A program made the position numbers and the translations under genes. Below, one piece after another: positions 1-10,663 of a DNA stretch of 64,000 nucleotides (its first letter is position 1; every line of letters starts with the position of its first letter). The DNA is from Apium graveolens. Taxonomy: Eukaryota; Streptophyta; Magnoliopsida; Apiales; Apiaceae. The stretch covers positions 70,117,224-70,181,223 of the forward strand of contig NC_133657.1 of the NCBI RefSeq assembly GCF_009905375.1, read 5' to 3'. The notes below the pieces were generated by a model, which was not told the origin of the DNA, did no database searches, and saw only the letters and a list, made by a program, of their open reading frames with translations.

Positions 1-3000
1 GAATGAGTAAAGTTCTAGGCAAGGCATTGGGCTCCCTCCAAGTTTTCCTTATGTTAGCAATCTTGTTGAGAATCTCAGTCCTGGCAGTCCTGGTAAAGCC
101 AGAATCCTTTTGTATGGCTGAGTAGACTCTAATCAAGGTAGAGTAGCCTTCATTCAGAATTCTGTGAAGAGGCCATGTTCTTTCCCCAGCTCCTTTGTAT
201 TTGAACACTAGTCTTTCTGGTAGCTGTCTGTAGGCAGCTATTCCCCTTACATCCTCCAGCTCATCCAGATAGAGTTCAATGTCTGAAAATTCTTTTATGT
301 CACAGATGTGAATATAATCATCTTTAGAGGTTTGAGGTTTAGGCTTAGGCTTCTGTGTGAATTTGATTGAGGCTTTAGAGGGTGTTGATTTGATTCTTCT
401 TTTCTGCTTCTTTGATGGTGTAAAAGAGGTTAGAAAGGTGGGCAATTTGATGGTGTCCCAATCAATTGGTTCCTCCTTAGGAATGATTGGTTCACCATGA
501 ATGTTTATGAAGGGGTCAGGCACAATGGGTTCAGGAATAGAGGGTAGTGGTTTGGATATTTATTGGTTTTCTTCAGTCTCATCTACCATCTTTCTCTTTG
601 CATTGACCTTCTTTCTATTCCCTTTCTGCCATTCTTCCCTACTTCTTTCCTCCATCTCAGTACCAACCATGTCCCCCATAGCTCTATCTTCACCTTTGTC
701 TTCAATTTCTTTCTGTTCTTCAGCCTGACTTAACTTTAGCTATTTTTCAAGCTTTGCTTGTGCTCTTTTGTTAGCCTTTAGCTGTTTGGCTTCTTCCTTC
801 AACCTCTTGGTTTCTTCCCTCTTGGCTATTGAGAATTTGGGATGTCCTTGCATCACATAGATGCTCTTTCCCTCTCTAAAGATAACAGCCATGTTCCTCC
901 TTACAGCCTCATCCATGTTCTCTTTGAGCTTTATGATACTTCTACCCAAAAGCTTGTCTTCATCAGGCTTTGGAAGAGGAAAATCCACTCCTTTCATTTG
1001 AGCAAGGCTTAGAGGGTTCTTTGTAGAGTCCTTGTTGAAGCTGTTGTTGGGCTTGAGGACCATAGGTTGCAGATCTTTGGAAGAAGTTTCTCCATCCTTA
1101 TGCCTCCCTAATGGCTTGAGTTCCATAATAATTGATTCCACTTTTGTGCTATGCTTCACAGATTGTGATTGAGAAGTTGTAAAACCAAATATTAGTTGCA
1201 TCTTTTCATCAATCTTCTTCCTTTGCTCTTTGACTTGCAATTCAGCTGCTGCTATCTGGATTAGATCAATTCCATCTAGCTTTCCTTTGACTTGAATTGG
1301 TGGAGAAGTTGTGATGACAGGAACTAGCACTTGAGAAATCTGAACTGTTGTAGATGGCTCTCCTTCCCCTTCCCCTTTATTCTCCCCCTTTTTGTTATCA
1401 TCAAGGGTAGGGGTCAAGCCTTGTGCTTTAGCCAGCTGCATGAGTAGATTTGTTTGAGTTTGCTGATTCTGAAGAATGGTGACCATAGAGTCTTCAATGA
1501 TCTGAACCCTATCTGCTAATCTGGCCAGCTTCTTGTCAGCATCAGATGCTTTCTTCAGTCTCCCCAACAAATCTTGCATAGTACCATAGGGTATAAGGGA
1601 ATCCAATTTCTCAGCAGTGTAGGATTTCAGATCAGCAATCTCCTGCTTGAGCTCATCCACACTTAGATTTTGCTGGTAATGCTGCAACTGCAAGAGATGC
1701 AGAGATTCCAGATGAGCATGAAGAATTGCCTTGGTACCAGCATCTTGAGTCTCCTGAAGGGCCTTTTGAATTGTCTTGACTTGTCTGACCAAAGTGACAC
1801 CAAACTCTCCTGGTGTTGATGGTTTTGCCCATGCCCATGCAGGAAGATCAGGAACAGAACTTGGGCCTGGTACTCCCCCTAAGTTCATGCTCTCATTCAA
1901 AGAATCAGAGTCATCATCATTAGAATTTACTCCAAATTCTTCAGATGGCTCACCAGCTTGAGAAGGCAGCCTGTTGACAGCAGCTTTGTCTCTGAGAAGA
2001 GATTCTGAAGTGTGTACAATGTGTAGTGTCTGTTCTGCCTCCACATAGCCCTGTGCAGCCAATAATTGATAGGCTGAAACAGGGTGAGTAAAAGTGTCAG
2101 CATCCAAGGAAATGTTATCAATGACAGCTTTGTAATGTTGCTGAAATTGTCTTTCCTTAACTGCATCATCCACTTTCATTAACTCACTAGCAATGGCTGG
2201 ATCCACCCTTATAGCTTCTGTACCTGCCTTTCTCTCAATTTCTCTCTATTCTTGCATCAGGGGCTCCCCCTGGCTCACACACACCCTCACACCCTCACCT
2301 TCACCTTCTAAGGTGGCACTCCTCTCACTCACTTTTGCCATACTGGAAGAAATAGCATGCATTTGGTGACTCTCAACCTCTCCTTTTGCCTGGGAGCAAC
2401 CCAGCCTCTCACTCAAAAGATCACTCCCTTCCCTCAAACCTAAAAGTGATTGTACAGTTGCCATGTCCTCTACAGTTGGAATTGATTCTGTTAAGTGTGT
2501 AGAGACCATCAACGGATAGGGAATATCCGTTGAAGTGGAAACTGATGGTATCAACGGATAACTGCTGTTAAGCTTATCCGTTGAAGAACAACCACTTGTC
2601 AACGAATGAGAGATATCTGTTGAAGAAGGAAAAGATGTAGATATAGAAAGTGACATAATTGTTGAATCTGTGTGGATTGATTTTAAGTGTGGTGACACAG
2701 ATTCTGAAACTACATCTGAAAGAATTGGCTGATGATCCAACAAATCATCTAAAAGATGATGATCACCAGGTTTTGAGTGGGGCTCCTCCCTGAGTTTTAA
2801 TGAGGGAGAATCAGGAATTGATGTGAATATCATATCCACATCCAGAGAGGGTGTTGGAGAGTTTGATGAATGGTGTGTTTCTATATTGAGAGAATGGGGC
2901 TGTGATTCCATATTTGCTGGAATCACATCAAGCTGAATTTGAGAAGGCACAGATACAGGTGGATGTATATGTGATGTGTGTGTCCCTTGTGTGGAAACTA

Positions 3001-4276
3001 GGGTCTTGGCCTTCTTCTTCCTTGAAAAGGCTTTAAATGGTGAATGTGTGGCTTCAGTGTCCCTCCCTCTTTTGTTCTGTGTCCCTGGTTGGGGACTATT
3101 TTCAATAGTTACATCCTTTTGGGAGGATGAAACTAGGGATGTGCTGGACTCCTTTTGAACCACCACAGTCTTTTGAGAGACTGTGGCTTGGCTGGTTTGG
3201 GTACCACTCACCTCTCCCACCTTATCCCGGGGGGCTTTTTGATGTTCACCCCTCCCCTCACCACTCACACCCTGTTCACTCCCTTCAGGGTTTATGGTAG
3301 TTGTTACAACTGTTGTCTTTTGAGAAACAACAGAGGTAGGTTTCTTTGACTTGACTTTGGAAACTTTAGATTTGGTGGCTTTGGTAGGAGCCTGTTTGGA
3401 CAAAGACACAGGTTCCATAGCCACACTAGAAGGCAAAGAAACATTGGGGTTGGAAATAGTAGGAGTTATAAAAACATTTACCTCACTTACCTGTGGTGCA
3501 TTCATGATTGGCAAGTATACCAATGGCACCTGGCTGTTGAGGTTCATTCTCAAAAGGTCTGCAAGGACCCTTTTCTCTTATGCCCAGCATTTGAGTTTAT
3601 TATTCTCATTGGATATAACCAAACCTTCAGCAACATGGTTAGCCAATAACATAAAGAATCTAGCAAAGTAGATGTTATGTGGTCTATTAGCTTTGTTGCC
3701 TAATCTGGAACCTAATTCTAGCATAACACAGTTGCTAAAATTAAAGTACCCATCAGAAACTAGCATAAAGAGCATATTAACAAGAGATGAAGTGATAGCA
3801 TCAAAATTGCTAATCTTCCCAGAGAAAACCTTAATAAAGGCATCTCCAAGAAAACTCCATTCTTTCCTAAGGCCTTTCCTTCTAATACTACCTAAACTAG
3901 CAGAATCAAAAGCATAGCCTATGGAATCTAGCATTGCAGAGACATCTTTATCAGTATGTGGTGTCATGGCATTATTCTCAGGCAACTTAAAGCAAGATTG
4001 TATATCATCACAATTAATGCAATAGTCCTTACCTTTGAGAGAGAAGGCAATAGTCATATCTGTGGAGTTGAACTCTGCAGTTGTCCAAATTTCCTCAATC
4101 ACTTCACAGTAGATGGTTGGGGCTTCCAGCATTGCATAGCTCAGTTTGTAGTTCTTGATGAAGTCCATCATCTTGTGATAATCAGAATGGGCTTCATTCT
4201 TTTCAACCAAGACTATGAAATTATTCTTTTCATAAACAAATCCTGTTTGAGACATAATTTTGACTACTGGTGCCAT
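1..4276 (-). pseudogene. Element A post-pol ORF (SIRE-type extra ORF), 3' end outside window
   Basis: One reading frame runs from the ATG at 4276 to the window edge (about 1,425 codons), broken only by in-frame stops at 3578-3580 (TAA), 2246-2248 (TAG), 740-742 (TAG) and 560-562 (TAA). No frameshift is needed. The N-terminal 220 residues share landmarks with the post-pol ORFs of B and C: an LPEN motif, EWSF, then SNFDAI. Next comes a Ser/Thr/Pro-rich low-complexity region, a Gln/Leu-rich coiled-coil-like stretch near 1430-1700, a basic KE-rich stretch, and a further conserved segment at the left edge. I see no signal peptide and no clear transmembrane helix, so calling it an envelope gene is not supported. 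SIRE/Maximus elements are known to carry an extra ORF here; its function is unknown. The stops probably make this copy non-functional unless read through. Confidence 0.75.
2509..2610. repeat. Inverted 10-mer cluster (TCAACGGATA/TATCCGTTGA)
   Basis: Perfect hairpin at 2509-2533: arm TCAACGGATA, loop GGGAA, arm TATCCGTTGA. A second pair lies at 2551-2560 and 2575-2584 with a 14-nt spacer, and a third, degenerate pair follows near 2599-2625. The cluster lies inside the post-pol ORF and is translated there, giving repeated S-T-D and Y-P-L tripeptides. Confidence 0.85.
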
Positions 4277-4375
4277 TGTTGTGAGTAGAGGTTGCAGAGA
4301 AAAACTTGAGAATTGAGAGAGAAAGAGAATGATAATTGCAAGAAAGCGTAAAGTGAAAATAAGAATTCAATTGGG

Positions 4376-4383
4376 CTTTTATA
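4376..4383 (-). promoter_or_regulatory. Putative internal TATA box before the post-pol ORF of A
   Basis: Minus-strand TATAAAAG lies about 100 nt upstream of the ATG at 4276 and is followed by a CT-rich leader containing CTCTTTCTCTCTC. Elements B and C carry a TATA-like box in the equivalent position. Promoter activity is inferred. Confidence 0.5.
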
Positions 4384-4520
4384 CTTTCTTGAATTAAAAC
4401 ATAAATAAAATAATTAAATGATACTTTTAAGTAAGTGACAGCCGTTCAGGAATAAATAAAACTGTAGAAATTCTGAAAACTACCGTAAATACAAATACAT
4501 ACAACACTGTATATCTGTAT

Positions 4521-4807
4521 CAACGGTTGAGAAAAAGAATCAACGGATGTGACTCACTGACGTGACATATCAACGGATAAGGTAAATAGTTATCCGTTGA
4601 TGAACAACACCATTTTATCCATTGAAGGATAAAATTACCAGAAATGTATTTGTCTTTCAACGGATGACGAATATCCGTTGATAGAACAATTTTGGCTTTC
4701 AACGGATAGGGAATATCCATTGACAGGATAAGTCTTGATTAAAGCCAACTTTGTTCTTGCAGCAAATTCATTTCAAGCTACAAGACAGATTACATAGATG
4801 ACATAGA
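4521..4807. repeat. Pol to post-pol spacer of A with dense inverted 10-mers
   Basis: This non-coding spacer holds several copies of the A-family word in both orientations. Hairpin pairs are at 4570-4579/4591-4600 (11-nt loop), 4657-4681 (25 bp, loop of about 5 nt) and 4699-4723 (25 bp, loop GGGAA, one arm mismatch). Degenerate copies lie near 4521-4550 and 4616-4626. I see no coding potential. Confidence 0.8.
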
Positions 4808-7800
4808 TTATGAATAGTTAAGCATACCTAACTCACTTACTAATCTTGTGAATGTTGATTCATCAAGTGGCTTGGTAAATATGTCTGCATTCTGCTTTTC
4901 ACTTGGAACAAAATGAATTTCCACTGTACCTTTCATCACATGTTCCCTAATGAAGTGGTACTTGATATCAATGTGCTTGGTTCTTGAGTGCTGCACTGGA
5001 TTTTCAGTAATGGCAATGGCACTTGTGTTGTCACAAAATATTGGAATTTTGTCAACAGTCATACCATAGTCAAATAACTGGTTCCTCATCCATAGTATTT
5101 GTGCACAGCAACTACCAGCTGCAATGTACTCAGCTTCAGCTGTTGATGTGGAAACAGAATTCTGCTTCTTGCTGAACCATGATAATAGCTTGTTCCCTAG
5201 AAATTGACAGGTGCCTGTTGTGCTTTTCCTGTCTATTTTACAACCTGCATAATCTGTATCTGAGTAGCCAATTAGATCAAAACCAGACTCTCTAGGGTAC
5301 CAAATTCCTAGATTTGGAGTCCCCTTGAGATATCTGAAAATTCTTTTAATAGCCACTAAGTGAGATTCTTTAGGGTCAGCTTGAAATCTAGCATAGAGAC
5401 ATGTAGAAAACATTATATCAGGTCTACTAGCAGTTAAATATAAAAGTGAGCCAACCATGCCTCTATAACTTGTAATATCCACAGACTTTTCAGCCTTGTT
5501 TAATTCAAGCTTAGTGGCAGTGGCCATGGGAGTTTTTGCAGGTGAACAATCCATTAAGTCAAACTTCTTTAAAAGATCATAAATATATTTAGTTTGACTA
5601 ATGAAAATTCCACCACTAACTTGTTTAACTTGTAAACCAAGAAAGTAAGTTAGCTCTCCCATCATGCTCATTTCATATTTACTTTGCATTAATTTAGCAA
5701 ACTTTTTACAAAGCTTATCATCTGTAGATCCAAATATAATATCATCTACATAAATTTGTACAAGTATCTTAGAGCCATTAACATTTCTAAATAAGAGAGT
5801 TTTGTCAACAGTACCTCTTGTGAAATGATTATCTAGAAGGAACTTTGACAAAGTCTCATACCAGGCTCTAGGTGCTTGCTTTAGTCCATAGAGTGCTTTC
5901 AACAGATAATCACATGGTCTGGAAAATTTTGATCTTCAAAACCTGGAGGTTGGCTTACATAAACTTCTTCCTCCAATTCCCCATTTAGAAATGCACTCTT
6001 GACATCCATCTGATAGACTTTGAAATTGGCATTAGCTGCATAGGCTAGAAAGATTCTGATGGCTTCAAGTCCGGCAACTGGAGCAAATGTTTCATCAAAA
6101 TCTATTCCCTCTTGTTGAGAATAGCCTTTAGCAACCAATCTGGCTTTATTCCTTATGACAATGCCATTTTCATCCATCTTGTTTCTGAATACCCATTTTG
6201 TGTCAATGGAACTCTTGTTCTTTGGCTTGGGTACTAGCTTCCATACTTTGTTCCTTTCAAATTGGTTTAGCTCCTCTTGCATTGCTAAAATCCAATCTGG
6301 ATCCAATAGAGCTTCTTCCACTCTCTTAGGTTCCTCCCGTGATAGAAAGCTACTATACAGACATTCATCTTGAGTAGCCCTTCTAGTTTGTACTTTTGAT
6401 GTAGCATCACCAATGATTAGTTCAAAAGGGTAATTCTTGGTCCATTTCCTTTGAGGTGGTAGATTAGCCCTAGATGAGGTTGCCTCAGTATTGTCATGAT
6501 GTGAGATAGAATGTTGATTTGTTGAAACTCCCCCTGAGTTGCTGATCCTTTGAAAGGAATTGGGAGCTCTATCAACTGATGAAGTGAATTGATTATCCGT
6601 TGACAGACTGCGATCAAAGGATGCTTCATTATGAACTTCAACGGATGATGCACTTTGTCTTTCAACGGATGCTGCAATGCTTCTTTCAACGGAAGCTGAC
6701 TTATGACTTTCAACGGATGCAGCATTCTGTGCATTATCCAAAGGCAGATTCAGAATTCTTCTTGATATGCCTTCTTCATCATTCTCACTTTCACTATCAT
6801 CACAGTATATCTCAATGTTGTCAAATTTGAGTCCTTCATGATGTCCCTCATCTGTTAGTCCATCAATCTTTTTATCATCAAACACAACATGTACAGATTC
6901 CATGACAATGTTGGTTCTTAGATTGTAGACCCTATATGATTTTCCAGCAGAATAACCAACAAATATTCCTTCATCAGCCTTTGCATCAAACTTCCCTTTG
7001 TGATCAGATTGATTCCTTAAGATGTAGCATTTGCAACCAAAGACATGTAGAAAGTTTAAAGTTGGTTTTCTTCTCTTGAATAATTGATAGGGAGTCATGC
7101 ATTTTGCTTGATTGATTAGAGAAATATTCTGAGTGTAACATGCACAGTTAACAGCCTCAGCCCAAAAATAAGTTGGGAGTTTTGACTCTTCAAGCATTGT
7201 CCTTGCAGCTTCAATTAGTGATCTGTTCTTCCTTTCCACCACACCATTTTGTTGTGGAGTTCTTGGAGCTGAGAACTCATGCATGATCCCACTTTCTTCA
7301 CAGAACAACTTCATGGATGAATTCTTGAACTCAGTTCCATTGTCACTCCTAATATTCCTTACTTTGAAATCAGGATGATTGTTGACTTGCTTGATATGAT
7401 TGATGATGATTTCACTAGCTTCATCCTTTGATTTAAGAAAATAAACCCATGAAAACTTTGAGAAATCATCTACAATCACTAGGCAGTATCTTTTCCTTGA
7501 AATTGACAGTACATTGACTGGTCCAAAAAGATCCATGTGTAGAAGTTGTAGTGGTTCATCAATTGCAGATTCAAGCTTCTTACTGAATGATACTTTCTTT
7601 TGCTTTCCTTTCTGACAAGCATCACACAGCCCATCCCTTGTGAATTCCACTAGAGGCATTCCTCTAACTAAGTCCTTTTTGACTAGATCATTCATTGTCT
7701 TGAAATTCAAATGGGACAGCTTCTTGTGCCATAGCCAACTTTCAACTAGACTTGCTTTGCTGAGAAGACAAGTTATGGATTCTGCATCTGTAGAGTTGAA

Positions 7801-8151
7801 ATCAGCTAAGTACACATTCCCTTCTCTAACTCCAGTTAGAACCACTTTATTGTCCTTTTTACTTGTGACAATACAGGCTTCAGAATTGAAGGAAACAGTA
7901 TTCCCTCTGTCACATAGTTGACTGATGCTCAATAAATTGTGTTTGAGACCATCAACCAGTGCAACTTCATCAATAATGACATTTTCTTTTGAACTCAAGC
8001 CATATCCCATAGTGAATCCTTTGCTGTCATCTCCAAAGGTTATGCTAGGGCCAGCTCTTTCCTTAAACTCTGTGAGCAGGGTGAAATCTCCTGTCATGTG
8101 TCTTGAACAACCACTGTCCAAGTACCATAGATTTCTTCTTTGTCCCTGCAC
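4808..8151 (-). pseudogene. Element A pol (Ty1-copia protease-integrase-RT-RNase H), one frameshift
   Basis: Encodes the copia polyprotein in the order PR, INT, RT, RH. The first frame (5899-8151) shows the protease site [11 protein letters not shown] at about residues 11-21. The GAG-pre-integrase HHCC zinc site follows ([16 protein letters not shown], residues 141-180). The integrase triad is D207 (HMDLFG), D270 (RSDNGTEF) and E306 (VVERKN), with 35 residues between the last two. The RT N-terminal half carries [10 protein letters not shown] and [19 protein letters not shown]. The second frame (4808-5902) carries YVDDIIFGS, the RT C-terminus, and RNase H with STAEAEYIAAGS and DIFTKPL. Comparison with the colinear copies B and C suggests one base was lost near 5909, separating the frames just before [14 protein letters not shown]. 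Pol is in a different frame from gag, beginning about 14 nt after the gag stop. The start at 8151 is not an ATG, so it is expressed by some junction mechanism or not at all. Confidence 0.9.
6590..6722. repeat. A-family word cluster inside pol
   Basis: Five copies of the 10-mer word (one TATCCGTTGA, four TCAACGGA-type) lie between the integrase C-terminus and RT. In frame they encode a variable S-V-E-R/K-type repeat, for example [20 protein letters not shown]. This linker is poorly conserved in copia pol, so insertions would be tolerated. Confidence 0.8.
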
Positions 8152-8164
8152 ACAACAAAATCAA

Positions 8165-10603
8165 TCAAGTTGATTTTGGTACCCAAGTTTCCTTGGGTCC
8201 AGCCTTGTTAGTCTTTTTCCTAGACTTCATTCCTCCTGCATCTTTTGACTTAGGTAACTTTGGGTCACCCTTGGTCTCAGATGTGGTTGGTTGAAGTGTA
8301 GGGTTAGTCACAGAATCATTTAACACATCTGTTTGAATTTGATAAGGCATAGGTTGTGCAAACATGTTATTCCACATAGGCATATTGTATGGCATTTGAG
8401 GCATACTAAATGCAGTAAAATAAGGATTGTTAATATATGGCATGTTTGCAAAATGTGCATGGGGACTCAGGTGAGACATAACAGGCATAGCATGCAGAGG
8501 TGACATAGACATTTTAGGCATGGAGGGATTTGAAGGCATGGAAGCATTTTTAACAGACTTGCAATTATCAGATAGGTGATTAACACTTTTACAATGCACA
8601 CAGCTTTTTCTAGGAGCATACCTATCAGGTGTGTAATTGTTATGTTTATTAATCCCTACATTCCCATTTCTTTTAGATTTTCTTTTAGTTTCCTTCTTAT
8701 CCTCAACCAACTTGAGCCTATCTTTTAGCTGATCTAAAGTCATGTGTCCTATATTCACCTTACTGACATCTCTGGATGTGCTAGCTCCTTCTTTGACAAA
8801 GTTCTTGAGAGTTGAATCATTCTTTTTATTGAGATTTTTATTTTTAACAGAACTTGCCTGTTTTAATTGATGAGCCTTCAACGAATGCTCCTTTTCTTCC
8901 TTCAACGGATAACTTTCATCATCCGTTGATTCCACATCCGTTGACAATCCATCAATTAATTCTAACTCCTTTTTGTTTTTCTTCCAGGCATCCTCACAGA
9001 ATGATTCAATTCCCTGAACCTTTGCAATCTGAATACTAACATCCCTAGATGTTTTCCAGGCCTTGATTACCTCTTGCTCACTTTCTAACTGTGTAGAAAG
9101 AATTTCTACTTTCTTAACAGCTTCTGCTAGTTCACTCTCAACAGTTAAGCATTTAAGTTTCATCTTTTCAAGCTCAATTACCTGATCCTCAAACACAGCA
9201 TTCCTATCACTTAAAAACACATTATTCTCCTTGATCCTAGTGTTTTCTTTTGCTAGTGATTTAAGGGAAACACGCAAATGATATAATTCATTGGTCATAT
9301 CATTTATGGCTTCATTACATTCATGTTTAGAAAGCTGAGAGAGATCAGTAGTAATTACCTGGTTGCTTGATGAACTAGTTTCATTTTCATCAGAATTAGC
9401 CATCAGGGCTAGGTTGACATATTCCACATCATCATCTTCATTTACCCCATCTGCTGCCCAATCATCTTGAGTGAGAAAAACTCTTTCCTTTTGTTTGAGC
9501 AAATCAAAATACTTCTTTTTGTAATCAACTTGCTCAAATTTCTTTTTCTCAGAATTTGGCTTCCTACACTCACTTGCAAAGTGTCCACTAATGCCACAGT
9601 TGTAACATTTGAACTTTGATTTGTCCACCATGTTTTTGTTTGGCTTAGTGAACTTTGTGTTTTTCCTGAACTTCATTTTTGCAAACCTCCTGGACAGAAA
9701 GGCCAAATGTTCTTCAATATCATCAGATTCATCCTGACTGGAATTGTCTTCATTCTCAGCAACTTGCTCTTTACCCTTGCTTGATTCTGATTTGCTTGTA
9801 CCAATTTTGAGACTTGGCATTGTCTTCTCCTCATTCCTGGCTTCCATCTTCTCACTGTCAGCTACAAGAGCAACTGTTCCTCCTTTTCTCTTTCCCTTTT
9901 CCAACAGCTCATCCTGCTCCATTTCAAGTTCATAAGTCTTCAGAATTCCATATAATCTTTCAAGTGTGAAGTTCTTATAATCTTGAGAATTTCTCAAGGA
10001 GACAGTCATGGGCTTCCACTCCTTTGGTAGAGACCTAAGAAATTTTAAGTTGGAATCCTTGACTTGGTACACTCTACCATACAGCTTCAATCCATTCAAC
10101 AGTTTCTGAAACCTGTTGAAGGTATCATTTAGTGATTCACCTTCTTCAAAGTGAAAATATTCATACTGTTGAATAAGAAGCTGCATCTTATTTTCTCTGA
10201 CCTGCTCAGTACCTTCACAGATGATTTGTACAGTATCCCAAACTTCCTTTGCAGTTTGGCTATTGATGACATTGTCAAACATATCTTGATATAAGCCATT
10301 AAACAAAATGTTCATGGCTCTCTTATCCTTGCGGATTTCTTCCATGTCTTCAATAGTCCATTCTGCTTTTGGCTTGGGAATGGACTGTCCAACAGCAACT
10401 GTTGCAGTGGCAGCTGTGGCTACTTTGTGAGGGATGTGAGGACCATTTTCAATACAGTTGATGTAGCTTTCATCTTGAGAAAGAAGATGTAAATGCATCT
10501 TCACTTTCCAGTGATGATAATTATCTTTTTCCAGGACTGGGATCTTTACACCAATATCCTTCCTATTCATGATGTTAGCAGGAGGATTCTTCTGTGAACT
10601 CAT
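8165..10603 (-). CDS. Element A Gag (intact)
   Basis: Uninterrupted ORF of 812 codons ending in WVPKST and TGA at 8165-8167. Gag forms the virus-like particle and binds element RNA. The N-terminal half matches the copia Gag fold region, with NYHHWKVKMHLHL near the start and LYGILKTYELEMEQ around residue 220. A first CCHC knuckle (CYNCGISGHFASEC) lies near residue 333. A long Glu/Ser-rich and coiled-coil-like region follows, then a second CCHC-spaced motif (CVHCKSVNHLSDNC) near residue 660 and a Met/Pro-rich tail. The ATG at 10603 lies about 46 nt from the PBS. It is longer than typical copia Gag, as in SIRE/Maximus elements. It is intact although pol is frameshifted and the post-pol ORF has four stops. 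Confidence 0.9.
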   Translation of the reverse strand: MSSQKNPPANIMNRKDIGVKIPVLEKDNYHHWKVKMHLHLLSQDESYINCIENGPHIPHKVATAATATVAVGQSIPKPKAEWTIEDMEEIRKDKRAMNILFNGLYQDMFDNVINSQTAKEVWDTVQIICEGTEQVRENKMQLLIQQYEYFHFEEGESLNDTFNRFQKLLNGLKLYGRVYQVKDSNLKFLRSLPKEWKPMTVSLRNSQDYKNFTLERLYGILKTYELEMEQDELLEKGKRKGGTVALVADSEKMEARNEEKTMPSLKIGTSKSESSKGKEQVAENEDNSSQDESDDIEEHLAFLSRRFAKMKFRKNTKFTKPNKNMVDKSKFKCYNCGISGHFASECRKPNSEKKKFEQVDYKKKYFDLLKQKERVFLTQDDWAADGVNEDDDVEYVNLALMANSDENETSSSSNQVITTDLSQLSKHECNEAINDMTNELYHLRVSLKSLAKENTRIKENNVFLSDRNAVFEDQVIELEKMKLKCLTVESELAEAVKKVEILSTQLESEQEVIKAWKTSRDVSIQIAKVQGIESFCEDAWKKNKKELELIDGLSTDVESTDDESYPLKEEKEHSLKAHQLKQASSVKNKNLNKKNDSTLKNFVKEGASTSRDVSKVNIGHMTLDQLKDRLKLVEDKKETKRKSKRNGNVGINKHNNYTPDRYAPRKSCVHCKSVNHLSDNCKSVKNASMPSNPSMPKMSMSPLHAMPVMSHLSPHAHFANMPYINNPYFTAFSMPQMPYNMPMWNNMFAQPMPYQIQTDVLNDSVTNPTLQPTTSETKGDPKLPKSKDAGGMKSRKKTNKAGPKETWVPKST
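8876..8950. repeat. A-family word cluster inside gag
   Basis: Four copies in both orientations: two TCAACGGA/TCAACGAA-type, then two ATCCGTTGA. They lie in the variable region between the two zinc knuckles. In frame they encode LSTDVESTDDESYPLKEE-like sequence, the same S-T-D and Y-P-L tripeptides seen in the post-pol ORF. Confidence 0.8.
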
Positions 10604-10649
10604 GATGTTAGCAGAATAGATCTTTAAACTCTATGTATGTTAAGAGCTT

Positions 10650-10661
10650 GCTCTGATACCA
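10650..10661 (-). other. Primer-binding site of A
   Basis: Minus-strand TGGTATCAGAGC, complementary to the 3' end of plant initiator tRNA-Met, starts 2 nt after the 5' LTR. It fixes the element's orientation as minus. Confidence 0.9.
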
Positions 10662-10663
10662 AT

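Noticed and set aside
2509..2610. CRISPR-like array reading of the repeated words
   Set aside because: Repeats are 10 bp, degenerate, in both orientations and within a plant retrotransposon ORF; spacing is irregular.
3578..4276. Treating the open pieces of A's post-pol region as separate genes
   Set aside because: All pieces lie in one frame separated only by single stop codons, so they are one broken ORF.
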